The translations under genes were made by a program, and so were the position numbers. A DNA stretch of 64,000 nucleotides, from the NCBI GenBank assembly GCA_034687125.1, contig JAQGBZ010000120.1, positions 62,001 to 126,000 on the forward strand. Reading direction: 5' to 3'. Positions 25,701 through 40,700 of the stretch are shown here, in pieces. How positions within the stretch are numbered: position 1 is the stretch's first letter; every line of letters begins with the position of its first letter. The notes below the pieces were generated by a model. That model saw only the letters and a list, made by a program, of their open reading frames with translations, did no database searches and had not been told where the DNA came from. Origin of the DNA: Neelides folsomi (taxonomy: Eukaryota > Arthropoda > Collembola > Neelipleona > Neelidae).

Positions 25701-28700
25701 TTATAATTTAAAATTTAATTCGTCTGATTGTTCAATTTCTAATTTATGGTAATAAAATAATGATAATAGCAATGATAAGTTTGATAATCATGGCTTGTTT
25801 TAATATCAAAATAATGTCTGCATTTAAATGTGCGCTTTCTCCTGTTTTATAAATATTTTGTGTGCAGAAGGAAGATGTGAATGAAATGAATCCATCTACA
25901 GAAGCAGTTTGGATCGATAACCGGTTACTTTTTTCAGCGGATCTTTTAGCTCAGATCCTCCATGTGATATGTACAAAATGTGAATTGGAGTTGAGGAGAT
26001 CGTTAAAGCGGAAATTTATCTCATTTGAATTGCAACTCTGGGACAGATATTAATGTGAGTCCAACTCTGCCCCACGGACTTTATCTGGGAATTAAATCTG
26101 AAATATTAAACATTTATGGAGAGAGATCAACGGGATGGATGGGATGAATTTTCTCCCCATGATCAAAATCCATCTGCATTAAAATTGTTCATCCCTTATT
26201 TAATATTCAGCCTTGTAAATCAATCCGAATGCCAAAGTTTATCTCCTCCTGGTCTAAATTAATTTGAACTGCATTTTAATATAACTTTTTTCTACCTGTT
26301 TTGCAAACCTACATTTTCCCTCAACATCATTTCTTTGCATCTTCAATTTATATTTTGCCTCTGAACATCTGCCTACATCAACTTGAATCAACTTGCAATT
26401 TCTTCTTGGGATAATTTATAAATGTTGGGGAGAACCTGTGTGTGGAAATTTGCATTTGGAGATAAGCCTTATTGAATTTCATGGTTTGAACCTCGGGGTT
26501 AAGAACACACCTAATGAAATTCAATATTTATTGTATCACATCCACAGTTGGTTCGAGTTCCCTTTAATTAAATTTCTTCTCACAGGGATTTCATATCAAT
26601 TTATACTTGAATCAAATCTGGAATTTTATCCACAATCAAATCAAAAATATTTTTAAAATCACAAAATTCAAGAATTGGAATTTAAAATCAGTTATAAAAT
26701 CAAGTAAAATCAAGTATTGAAAAAAAATTGAAAAATGCCTTTCATTGTCAATGAATGCGAATGAATGGGAAAGATTCCAAGATGAGATTTTTCAAATTCC
26801 CTCCCCTTAAGATCTAACGAAGGTGTAATAAGCAAGCAACAGGTGTTTGTGCTCTGTGTGGAGTTGGTGGAGGGATGTAAATGTAAGGACGAGTCTTGAT
26901 GTCACATAAACCAAAGTTAACAAGAATTGTCTATAGCGTATTATTAAGGAAAGGAGCAATTGAATTATAAAGTATTAAAATCAATTCATGAGGGGAAAAT
27001 TACTTTCTTATCGGGTCGTAAGTTGGAAGTAACTTCCAGCCAGTAATGGGTTTCTTGGTACACTGATAAAACTTCAAGTTTTTCCATAAGAAATGAAAAT
27101 TGGCCTATAAATTAACTTTTATTGGTAATTGAAAAGGGGCGAAGACTCCACAAGTTTTCAAACTCTTTCAACCTTCACGATTTCTATGTTAAAAAAACCT
27201 TCCATTGGAGTTTATTTACTAAAAGTACACAGAAGTTACTTCACTTGCACTGAACTTTATTAAAATTTAAGTGTACTTAAAGAAAAATCTTAAAATTTTG
27301 ACTTTAAAAGTATTTGGGCTTTAACTTTTAAATAATAAAACTTTAAGGAGAAATATTAATAATGTTATGTAAGAGAAATAAAATGCGGGGTGAAGGGAAG
27401 GAGCTTCAAATTTGACTGGAAGTGGAAAGACACGGATGAGGAATTTTGGTGGCGTAAATCAACCATCTCTCTCCTCTCTCTAACATCCTGCGTGGTTCAA
27501 CTCCCTTTCTGTAATTACGACCGTATTATTACCCCAATCAAAACTCATCACAAGCCCCGTTGAAATTCAAAGGCAGACATTAAATTATTTGGTTGCTTCA
27601 TTAGGAAAAAAACTTTGGGCCTTCAATTGAGACAATTCAGAGATTTAGACAGAGAAATTCAAGGGAATCAAAACTTGCAAATATTCCAATTCTCATCAAC
27701 CTGAAATTATCTTTTTTTTCATCTCATTATGTTTTGCTCCACATTGTATTTATTTATTACATTCCCAAAAATGTTCTCATTAAGATTCTTATGAGTTTTG
27801 ATCATGGAAGAAGAATTCTCAGAAATTGTCCAAAATTCGTTTATGAACGACGATGTGAATAAATGATTTCTACGTATGGTATTAGTGTAAATGTTGCAAA
27901 TACATACAATACATGACTCGAAATCAAGGCATTGAATCAATTTTACACTTATGGTAACATCGCAGTCTAAAACTCAAATATCAAACATTGTACTAAAATA
28001 TGAACAAAGATACATTTCTTGTTCAATAAACTGTACTATATATTTAGTAAAAAAGAAACAAATAGTCGAACAATTTTGACTCAAAATTGTTATCAAGTTT
28101 AAATCCTAAGAGGCCAAAACTATCCACGAGTGAAAATATGCCGAGATATGAATTTTTGAAGGCTGAGAGACGAGCAAAAATCATTTCGTATATTGAGTTT
28201 GTAAGTATTTAAGAATATATAGAAAGATGTATCAAATATTGATTAATCCAAGTTGATTAGTATTAGTGTTATTACACATTATAATGTGATATAATGCATT
28301 ATGGTTAATATCAGTTACTTTTAAATTCTTTACAGGGATTAATTTTAATCACGGCCGTTTTCATTGGTTTTGTCATTAAATCCATGTTTACAAATTACGA
28401 AAGTTCTGAGGATGAGGTAACTACTCAATCCATTCAACATTTCTCATGGTCAGGATCAGGATTCTATTTGGAGGATCAAGATGAGAAAACCCAAGCAGCC
28501 CAAGCTACCAAAGAGGAAGAAATGAATATGTCCATGTTGATCATCTTATGTTTCATTCTTATTGGTAAGGTTTGGTTGATTTAATGGAAATGCATTAAAA
28601 CTTTTAGATTAAATAGGAATTTAATTTCATGTTTTTATTTTTTAATTTAATAGCCGTCACAGTTCTGTATTCCTTTTTCAATAAATTCGTCCTTTATGAT

Positions 28701-31700
28701 GGAATCAACGAGGTGAGGGATAAAAACTTTTAATTGAAAATTGTATAATCCCTAAATTAATTTTTTAACACTTTAAAGCGTCATATGAAGAAGCTGAAAT
28801 TTTGGTTTTGGATCAATGTATTTTACTTCATCGTGAATGGTCTCAAAGCTTTATTGAGTTTGGAAGCAGGGAGCAATGGATGGACGGAATTTACCATTAT
28901 GGGAATTGGACTCTTTTACAGAATCATCAGCTTGGTCGTTATCAATAACTTCATTAAGGAAGTCAAGATGGGCCAAGAGGATTATATGAGAGAAGAACAG
29001 ATAGACGGCAGCCCCTTCATCAAGGTCGATTATACAAAGCCAGTTTAATTTATCAATTAATGTCAACTCTTTATTATCATAAAATGCAAAAATTCATGTA
29101 CCCACGAATATTTATATTTGATACAAGAAATTAAGGAATCGAAATTGGTATAGGACTATCTCAACGACTTTAATGCTAATTATTTTTAAAATTTCAAATA
29201 CATTGTTCAGAATTGAATGATTGACATTGATAATAAAGAATTTGGTCAAAATTACCTCAGAATATAATGTTGTTTTTATGCACCTTTAACAAATGATCTT
29301 TGTAAACCACAAAAATAAAAGAATTGCGATTCTCAAATATGTATTAAAGTTCAAACAAAACAAAAGGAAAATCATTTATTGCTTATTCGGATAAAATTCT
29401 TTCAAAATTCAAGTGCTAATTTAATTGGAATAAATCTCAGGTTGTGGGGGTCACATGATAGCAAACAAAAATTTATTAAGAGCTCAGAAGCGAGCCAAAG
29501 TCATTGCATACATTGAGATGGTAAGTTCTGATTAAATAATTGTAAAATTAATTTAAAAAGTTAAATGTTCTTAAATTATTCTAACTTTAAATTATTCACT
29601 TGTGCTTATTGACAAAAAATGTATTATTCAAGGTAATGGGTTTCCTCTCTTATTTTTCTTTGGCCTTTTACGCTTGGTACTTTGACTCCATTGATGACAT
29701 TTTAAACCTCAAATTCAAACACGAAATTCCATCATTACAATTCTATGTGACATCAGGACTCGCTGGTATATTATTAATAAAAAATAATTTTATTGTAAAC
29801 TTTAATAACATCATTTATATCATAAAATTCAAAAATTTGTTACTAATATTTTTGTTTTTAAATAGTGGCAAACATTTTGATTATTGAACTCAACAAGCGC
29901 TCAACCCTCATGCTCGATAGCATCCGACTTGTAAGGGATTTTCTTAATAATTATTAAATTTTAAAATGAGAATTGTCAGAAAATATTATTAGTGTTTGGT
30001 AAATAATTTGAAGTTTTTGTTTTTAATAGCAAGATGTGGAAATGCTTAAGTTCGGGTTTTGGTTCACTTTGATTCTCAACATTGTTGGATGTTGGGGAGT
30101 AGTTTTGATTTTGACTGATTCTGGTGATGAATATTGTTTGGAAACGTGGACTGGTTTTGGCATAGGATTCATTTACAGAATTGTCTGTTTGGTCACCATC
30201 AGGAAATTGATTTCGGAAATTCTTAAGGACCAACAAGAGTCAATGAACCACAATCGATATTTTTATAACAACAACATCGACATTGATTGTCTCACTTCTA
30301 AAATCAATCTTTAATTTCCACATAATTTCTTCTACCTTACTTCCTTCATTTCACTTCATTTTATACTCGTAACAAAATCCCTTGTTAATTATTGAAATTA
30401 CGCTTAAATTTTATTCGTGAATTGATTGAGCTTGTAAATTGTAAATACTCTAAATATTATTGTAAACATTAACGTGCACCCAAATAATAAATGGTTTGAA
30501 AATTGAATTATGAGACATTCATTACTTATTTAAATATTAAATTAAGTAATATACATACATAGTTGTTACAATATGACATTTGTATCTACTATGTATTGTA
30601 CCTGTATTTATTTAAATATACTCCATGTATTGCCTTTTAAATTCATTATTTAAATTCAGTAGTATTAAAAAAGAGTTGGCCAATAAACGCGAAATTTCCC
30701 TCCATCCAACGTCTGTTAGTTTTGGCATTCTTTTCTCATTAAAACAATAAGGCCGTTAATGAATTGAGAGAAAAGTGAAGGCTCCGGTGCAATAAAATGT
30801 CATAGGAGATGGTTAATGGAAGTTATTGAGAAGAATGACAGAATGACATTTGTCCATTTGATGGGAATCAGGAAGCGTGGAGGGAACCGTACGAGAAAAA
30901 GAATGCAATTAACTTTTCCTATACAACTTAATGAACTCACTCCAAGAATCAATTTACTCCCAAAGTCGCATGTCTATCCTTCCTCATTGTTTCCATTAAT
31001 GAATGACACAGAATGACTTTATAAGAATTTACAAACACAGACATGCACTTGGACCAATATATTAAAATCCTATATGAATATTTTTATATGCATTTAAACA
31101 TTACAATTCAAGGTATAAAACTTTAAGTGGCAGATTTCTATTAAAATTGTGTGCAATTCAATCAAATAAGGTGGTTGGAACTTGAGACAGAGAGTTAAAA
31201 CTAACAATGAGATAAATCTTAATAAAACTAAGATTGCGAAAATTAACTTCTGATTAAGGGATTAAGCAATTGTATTAAATAATTAAGCAAGAGAAAATAA
31301 GGAATTACCTGAAGGATTCTCTCCAAATCTAAACTGTTCCTTCTTGCAAAAGATTCTTGTGAGAGGAGATGAGCTTGGACTTCTCGCGCTGTCTCACTGT
31401 CCAACGTGAACTGAAATGAAAAAATGAATTGAGCCGTGATATAAACCATCCACATTACATTAGCATAACATATCAGATATCATTAATATTCATATACTAC
31501 TTAGACTTCGATGGTTAAATTTCATCTTAATAATGTTAAAGGTATGTAAATAGTAGTAGTGAATACACAAGACACATATAGTACTGTACACATATACATA
31601 CATGAACTACCTGTATGCAGATATATTTATAAATTATAAATATTGTAGTGGAGAAGAAAGGAATTAAAATATATTTTGAAGGTGTGCTCATTGGGAGGAG

Positions 31701-34700
31701 ACCCACAAAGCTCATTAATAAACTTCCAACTTCAATCTTCAATTGTTTTAATTGGAGAGCTTCAAAGCTCTTTCCTGCGCTTGGTAATTGTGATTATTCT
31801 CCTATCCTATTAACTACATTCTTATTACGTTCTTATTATGCGATTATCTACATTAATTAAATAAATAATTATACTTATTTTGATATGGTCATAAAAGTTC
31901 TCATGAGTCAATGAGGGTGATGGAAAAACGTTTTGCCATAAGAAGTCTTTTCCCATGAAAAACTTTGAAAAAAGGTAAAACTGGTAAAAAGTAGATTAAT
32001 CCATCAGAAGAAACCCGAAGAGAATTTAGGTCTACTTAATGCCTCTTAATTTCATATTTTGATTATCATTAGGACGAATCTCTTCATAATTTATTACATG
32101 AAATCAGCATGTCTTTAATAAACCATTTCCCAAAAATGGCATGATGAACTTTTAACAAGCTTCAGCTTAAACTCCAGCTTAAACATGAGCTCTCAGCCTG
32201 ATGGGAATTTTGTAAAGCGATCCTTGGAATTACCTCAGGAATTACAAGTGAGGTAAATTAGCGCATAGCAAATTACACACGTATGGAGAATCAGAGGATT
32301 AATAATTAAGATGGGCGAGTTCATCATCCGAGAGAGGAATCTGTGAGAAATGTAATTACTCTTTTCCTTCCTTCCTCCTCTTCCTTCATAATTGAGGGTG
32401 ATGGGCGAGAAGTAATGTGGGAGATGAGGAGTTGGAATTGGGGAAACTCCTTCTGCCCAGTAATTACTAATTATTCCCTCACTCTTCTTAAGAGTGACTC
32501 AAATGAACGTGAGGGTTTGAATTAAATTCGCGCCCACCAACTTGTTCTTTAAAACTTCTTAAACCGCATTTTATAAACTAAATAACTCTCATTGGAATCT
32601 TTCTCTCTACAATTATCAGATGAAGAGATTTGAGATAAAGCTACTTTATATACATATTTAATATGGATATATTACGATCATGCATATTAAATACTATGAG
32701 GCTTTTATTATTATTGTATAACCTTCAATCATTGAATCAAAACATGATCTGACATCAAGTCCCTTGGCTTGATTTTATGACGGGTCAATTACTAAAAGAG
32801 ATAAAATGTGGACACAAAATTTTCGCAATTGAGATCAATTGGAGAGAAAAACTTTATGGCACGGACGTTTGCTGTTTTTTAATTCTTTAGCAGGGTTTGA
32901 AGCTCTTGTTAAATTGTTAAATTATTGGGTTGATTTTTTATCTATTTTATATGAGGGTTGGAATTGTAATATTTTATACCGATATGAATTTTTATATTTT
33001 ATATACACGTAGCTTGAATTTTCGCTAATATAGTACTAATACTGGTATTGATTGTAGTTGTTATTTTATATAATTTGAATTGTTACTATATTTTATGTTA
33101 TGGTCGGAATGGTCTGAATTGTTTATTAAGTATAGGATAATCTATTACAATTTTGTAGAATCAGTTTGGTGGCTCGGTGTGTTTGGAGCAATAAACACGA
33201 GAGAATAATTGTTTCTAATGTTTAATTCATAAATACTGGCGTGTTTCCATCAAAATTCACACGCGAATTGGAGATGAGAAAGAAGATCCCAAAGGGATTC
33301 TTGGTGGGGAATCAACCTCATAAAATTAAAGTATATAGCTAAAGGACATAAGAAGGGGAAAAAATAATAATGTCTTACAGCTCTCCTTTCGTCTCTCCAT
33401 GCGAGTTTGGGAGTCAATTTTTTATTCTGCAATTTATGAGTATCAGGTAGAAGGGCGGAGTGGTGCAAAGGATTAGAAGGATTCCGCACTCCAGATGACG
33501 GCCCCTTCACTTCCTTCACAACAACCTGAAAATGACACAAAAAAATATTTTTTTAAGGAAGCAATAAAAGGAAATAAATGATCGTAGGTCAAAATTCAAA
33601 GTCCAATTGAATTTATCATAAAATGTATGAAATCCCTATTTAATAAGAAAACCACACACTATAAAGTGTATGGCTTTCTTATTGCAAATACTACCTACAG
33701 GTATAAGCAATATGTATAATAAATGTGAATTCTTATACAAATTGTTAATTTGGACCAAATGTTTGATAAATTGAAAAAATGGGAACGGAATGTGAAATTG
33801 AACAAAAGGTGTAATTGCATGGAATAATTGTATTTATTTACTGGCTTTTATAAAAGTACAAAAGTTTCGGTTGGCACATCCCAATTTTTTAAGTAAAAGA
33901 GCGGAGAAAAAGCAACAGGTGTAAATGGCAGAGGAAATACCGGGAAAACGTCTTCCGCTCTCTTTTCGCTCCACTTGCTTTCCTTCCCTTCATGTCGCTC
34001 CATGAAGTTCTGTAAGTTTCCATTACCTCTTATGGCCATTTTGACATCATACAATTTTCACCTTTTAAAATGGTATTTTTTCACAAAGGCTCAGACCCTT
34101 AATTAAATATGGTTCAACGAATTCAAGAAGGAAACACGCGGTTGAACTTCCAGCAAATGCACTTTTAGTAATATGCTGGAACTGACATGAAAAAAAACTT
34201 TATAAAACAGAATTCTGCCACGCGTCTTATCTAGATAAGGTTTTGAAGGCGTACTTACAATGGCGCACTTACAAAATAAGGTCGTTTTCTTAAAAGCATC
34301 AAAGTGGTTCAAGTATACCATATTGTAGATGTTAAAGTATATATTATGTAATCAACTTTTTGACTTGGTCTACTTAGTTTATAGTTTTATATGGCTATAA
34401 TCAATAATGGTTAAAAGGGGTTCCAGAACAGGAAGCGGAGTTTGAAACGACCGACGTGTGGATGAAGCCTTGAGCCTTTTCCATCCCTTTCTTTTTCCTA
34501 TCTTTTACACAGTTTTTAAACCCAGGAAGGAAACGAAGGAAGTGGAGACAAAAAAAATGGTCGGGCAATTCCATCCGTCCTTTCGATCGGTGACAAAGCC
34601 GGAAAGGAAGCGATTTGTTCCTCATTAATGTCAGTGATATAAATAGGTAAAATATTGGGAAGAAAAAAGAAGGAAAATGAAAAGAGAAAAGCTTTGAAAA

Positions 34701-37700
34701 ATACTCGTAGAAAAAATGGATTAAATTCTGAGTGAGTTTAAGATGGAAAATTGTTAAAATAACAAAATAATAAAAAAAAAACTTACTGGAAATTTTGAAG
34801 AATGTGTTTGGTAATTTGAGTCTTCTATTGGGTCAATTTGTATGAGAGTTGGCGGATCGCGGTATGGCGGAGGTTGCGGTAAAAGCTGTGAAGTTCCCGG
34901 GAATTCTTGATTAATTCCGTTTACTGATGAATATGGATTGTAGAGGCCTTCAAACTCCTCGTCCTCACCACCGTTGTTGAGATCTGAAGAATTAAGGGAT
35001 CATTTATTATTATCAATCATCTCCGACGAGTTGTTCATCAAACAAGAATTTGAGAATTGAATCCAACGGTCATGATTTATGATGATTCATTATTGAACGC
35101 GAACTCACAATGAGATCACCTTCAAGGGCCCCAGGGCTCACCACTTATATTATCACAATATAAAATTATATTCTTATATGAAATCCTATAATAACTATAT
35201 AAAAATTCTATATGAAATATGCCAATGTAATAGACTATGTACATCTTCTGTATGTCTTGTATTTATTGTCCTAATAAATAAAGTACTTCTGTACATCTGT
35301 ATAGCGAATCCTTTGATAAATTATTCTCTACAAGATCCATGAGCTAATTCCTATATCTAAACCATGAGCCTCGATCTCTGGGTTTTACAACTCGCGGTGG
35401 AAATAGAAACTGCTTATTAATCCGTCGCTCTAATTCTAATTTGTCTTGAGGGCATGGCGGAAAATTTGTTGGAATGCGCTGCATTGGAAGTTCTCCTAAT
35501 CCGACTGTCCTGGGATCATTATCATATCATCCATCATGGGGAATATAATCTAGAAAAATAATCACAATCATGTTCAAGAGAGCTCGAGACGCTGTTCCCA
35601 ACTCTGCACAAACTTCCATTGTTAAAAGCAAATAATCTTCATATTGTGTGTTTAAACAATGAAGAATTATGAAGGATCTCCAATGTCTGACGATGAATAT
35701 AATTTCTAACGTGAGAGATACACAAAAGAGTTGTCTTTATGCAATTCTTCAAAAATAGTTATAATATAAATCATTGTAACAACAAACAATTCATTACTAC
35801 CAACATACACTTTGTGTTTTTGGACATCACAAAGCTTAAATAAAACGTTAAATCTTTCATAATTATCTTAATTCTTATTAAAACAATTTATATATTTATT
35901 AAACATTTTAAAATTAAAATAAAATAAGATATTTTGTTCAAATAAACTGAAACTGTAACTGAATTACTTGAATCATAAATCAATTAATTTCATATGATAA
36001 TTAAAGCTGCAAGTTGATAAAAAAATATTGCTTATAGCCTTTGAAGATTTGAATATTTGAATCATTTTTCACTTTGCTATTCCGACAGATTGGTCAGTTG
36101 ACAATTGAGAAGGAGAGAAAAATGTTTCTTTGGGTCTGATAGGAACGAGTCAATTGCGAATCCTCCTTCGAGTCTCTTTACCACCCGCGGAGACATTTCT
36201 AAAGTCATGTTCAAGTTAATGGGATATTATGCAAAGTAGCCGATTGGGATAAAATGCACCTTTACATCACTCACAGATCTTCTTTAGATCTTGGAGGATG
36301 AAAAAAGAAAAAAAAGTATTGAGCTCCCCGAGTCTTTTAAGTGTCGGTAATAAACTCCCCTTCTTCCAACTCCATTTCCATAAGGAGCAAAAAGTGAAGA
36401 GATAGAAATCAATGTAAATTTAATGATTTCTTCAAATTCCTTCCTCATTTCTCTCTAGCTGTGAGGGCTATTGCTTTTCTTATTGCTTCTTATTCACATT
36501 GCTTTCCTATTACATTATATTCACCAATTTTATTTCTTTTCTTTGTTAAGTCCCAATTGAAAAAGAGTCGTAATTGAAGCAAAGAGATTACTTTACATAA
36601 AAATGCATCTACAAGAAGATTTAATGCATTTGCTTACATTCACTTTTGTAATTCATGTCTAGGAATTTCTATACAAACTTGCTCTTTTAATATTCCAATG
36701 TATCAGTATAGCTTGTGTATTTTACTCGTTTAATATTCCTATATCTTATCTTAATATTCTTGTATCTTTTCTGTGAATTTGTAGAGACCATTTGTATAGA
36801 CATCATTTGTATTTATATATGTAATAGATAACGAAGTTTAAAGTTTAATTGAGATGGAGATCTCCGAGGAGGGAAATGGTTGAAATGGAGCACTTCATGC
36901 ATTTGGTAACAGGATTTGAATTGAAAAGGAGAGCAACAGGGTAATAAAACTGAAGGGATTTATAGAAATTAGACTGGAGAGATAGATAGGAATATATTAT
37001 TATTACTTGCATACTTTATATGTCTTACAATTCTTCACCTCTAGGGTTGACTTTAAAAGTAACATATAACAGTTAAGTATAATACAGGTGTTATAAGGTC
37101 TTATAAGCTGATTTAAAGGTGATTTTAAAGGTGACTTTAAAGGTATGTTTTATAAGGTAGATTTATAAGGTAGCTTTATAAGATATAGCTCGTATGGATA
37201 TTAGAGAGAGATTTCAAAGGTTGAATATTGAATAGACACCTGTTGAAGGATCATGGCCATTCATCCTCGCGGAGTTTGTCAACGAGAGGGATCGTCGCAG
37301 CCGAGATTCCTGCTTCACTTTTCGAGGTGTCGTGTACATTGTCTTAATTCCTTAAAATCACTTTTAATCCTATTTAACTTTTCATCTTAAGCCGGGTGGT
37401 TAAATGTTGGCGCTTAAAACCTCTGGCACTTAAGGTCAGTAGTTTAAATCCTGGCCATTGCCTTTCTTAAATGCTGTCTTGAATGTTGAGTTAAATGCTG
37501 AGTTAAATGCTGAGTTAAACGCTGAGTTAAATGGTGAGCTAAATGGTGGCGATTTCTGGTGGGCAATGCTGCCGTTTAAATTCTGGTCAACTGCCGGAGC
37601 TTAAAAGACTTAAAAGCTGAACTTCACATCTTGAGTGTAAAATGGGCGCGGAGGAGGTCGAATCATATTTCATTCAATTTCTATAAACCATCTTCACGCT

Positions 37701-40700
37701 TTAAAAACATTTTTCCTCTTGTGTGGACTTCAAGAGGCGGACACGCGGAGTTCGTGAGACTTTTCAAATTCACAAAATGCCAACGGGGAAAAATGTTGTT
37801 TTAAAGTCTTGAAAAATTTTAATTTCCCTCTCCAATTTCCTTTTTGGGTAAAATGGCTTGTAATTTAACTACACGCATATCAAATAAAAACTAAATAACG
37901 AAATTCACTCCCTATGCTCCTCCCAAATGTTTAAAAACTCCTTTTGGAACAATTAAGTCAAGCTATTTGCCTATGAAATTAATAATCCCAGGCTATCTGT
38001 ATTCAAAGAAGGGACGTTTGTATTGGAAGTATGTGTTAAACGGTGTATGTAGAATATGTAATTATCCCTCCACACGTGAAGCAATTAGAACTGCAAAGCC
38101 TCGGCCCTTATTTGTAATTCAGTAGCTTTGTAATTTAACTCAATCAACGCAATCCAACATTTATGGAAAGAGGAAACTTGTGAGTTTGAGAGACCTAACG
38201 GTAACTAAACAAATATTTTGAGACATCCAAATCCTTCAAATGCACTTTCCACACTTTGCACAATTAAGGGTGTGTTTTACTGTGGATGTGTGTGGATTGC
38301 CGTGTGGGGAAAATGTGTGTGAAAAAGGCCGTTTAGGAACTGCTGGGACAAGTTTTATTGCACAAGGTCCGGAGGAACACAAAGGGCGATTCACTTTATC
38401 ACTCAACGATCTTCCACCGTCTGAAGTCTCTTTTTTCCCTTCATCATAATCGGATGTGGTTGGACGTTGGAGCAAAAGGGCCGATAAAGGCCCCCCCAAA
38501 ACTTCAACTAAAAAAACTCAAAGAGTTTTTTAAAGGGGTGAAGGATCCTTCTTCACAAACTCAACACACCTTACATTTAAACAGGGATAAAAAAATCCTG
38601 AGATCTTAAAATCAAACTAAGTTTTAAATAGTGAAGATTTTGTGAAGATTTTCAAATCTTTGAATTTTCAATCTGAGATTTTGAGTTTAACGAAATTTTG
38701 ACTCTTGTGGGATTTTATGTAAATAAGATAAGAATTCAGAAGAATGTTGAGAAGTTTTGAATTAAATGTTCGATGAGGAATTTGAGTTATTTGAGTTAAA
38801 TCCAATGTTGAATTAAGGAAGTGGCTGAGAACAAAGGGGTTAGTTTTGTGAGTGGGGAGAAATGAACGTTTTTCCTCAAGATGAAACAACGAACTGGAAT
38901 GAAAATAAAAGAGAGATGGTTAAGAAGAGGAGTTTGGTTCCGACTCGGCGACTCCGCCAGCATTGAACCAAAGAGCAGGGGAAGATAATCAGACGCGAGA
39001 TGAAACTTGTCGTAATTCTTTTAATTCTCTCCTCCTTATTTATGGAGTTGAAGCGGACGGGTGAAATTGCCACTACACCAACAGACCAACAAATGAGAGA
39101 CTTCACTTCTGCTCCTCTTTTTCCTATCCCACCTTTTCCCTCAATGCCTTTTCACTTGTGTCGTGTGGACGAAGGAACTCCACGTGCCAACTCCTTCCCT
39201 CACTTCCTTCCAATTGAGACCGAGGGTTTGGACTGGAAGGGCCGTTACCAAATGTTCACCTTCTTTTATCCATTGGGTATCTGGACATCCTTAGGGTATA
39301 CCTTCGGGTATCCTATGCTTATTCTAATGCTTTTTCTTTGGGTGTTTTCTTCTGAGGAGATTCAAAATACTCAGGTAGATTCAACACAGGTAGATCCAAC
39401 ACTGGTAAATCCAGCAGACGTAGATCCAACACAGGTAAATCCAACACAGGTAGATTCAACAGTCAGTCAGGTGAGTTTAACTCAGGTAGGTTTAAATCTT
39501 AAGTCTTAAGGGGCAAGGGAGTTTTATATGTAAAGACCGCCGGCTCACCCCTCAGAGTAATTTTGAATGGTTAATGGTTGTGTGATGTTCGGTGAGGCGA
39601 AGTGCCTCACTCTCACTCTCCCAGATCATCCTACTTATTAGATCATCACCAATCTCTCACGTCCCAAACAATCTCAATCTTCACATCCACACCACATAGA
39701 AGAATTACACATTCTTCGCACAAATGAGGAGCTTAAGCTGATAAATACTTTTAATTCCTTTAGGAATCTTCAAAGAATTTCAACTCTGTTAATCCGAAAA
39801 CTTTCTTGTTGGATCTTAAAGATTCTCTAAATTACACAAAGATTGTATAGAAAATAATTATATAGAATAATGTATACTAATGATACATTATAACTAACGA
39901 CTATATAAAATGCAATATTTTATATATCAGTATAAATGTGTGAAAATCTATGGAGTATATTTTATTTTTAATATAGAGTATATTGATGGTATACATAAAC
40001 CATTTTAATAATTATTTGTAAAGTTAAACCCTTTTAATGTTTTTGAACACTTTTGAGGATCTTTATGGAAGTTTGAGAGAAAAGAGAGAAATGGTACGAG
40101 CAGAGCAAGAGAATCTTTTGCACTAAAGAGAATAAACAAGGTTTTATTGGCACACATCACCTGAGCGGGGATTGGAAGTCCCACCTTACCACGCCACAAA
40201 AGATAATGTGAACATGTGTAAGAAGTGTAAGTAGAGGGAATTGATGCCTCTTGGGTAAGAAGTTCTTACTTTATATGAACCAAGGGAGAGAACGAGGAGG
40301 TTCGAAGCTGATAGGAAACTGCACGCAATTTCATTTCATTTGCGTAAAATATGAACCCTTGTTGTTCAAACTCTGTCGAGGATGTTGGAGAGCATTAGGA
40401 TGAAAAAAATGACGGCCCGATTCCTTTTCCCATTCAAACCTCCTTTTTTACAAACCCACGACGTGACTTCATTTTTCTCCCCATTTCTGCATCCCCCCTT
40501 CACCTCAGACAATCAAACAATGGATCGTGTCGAAAGTGAAGTTAATTCTTAGACAAATTACACATTCAATTCAAGAGCTCAAATTTAAAAAAAATATAAC
40601 CTGAATATTTTAATTAAATAAGATTATTTTATTAAAGTTTTTAAGAATTTATTAATAGGTTTTCTATTGTCTGATTTTTGATTATAAAACAAATAAATCG

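Noticed and set aside
26548-26562. Box B-like ggttcgagttcc suggesting a tRNA gene
   Set aside because: No box A at tRNA distance and no cloverleaf pairing.
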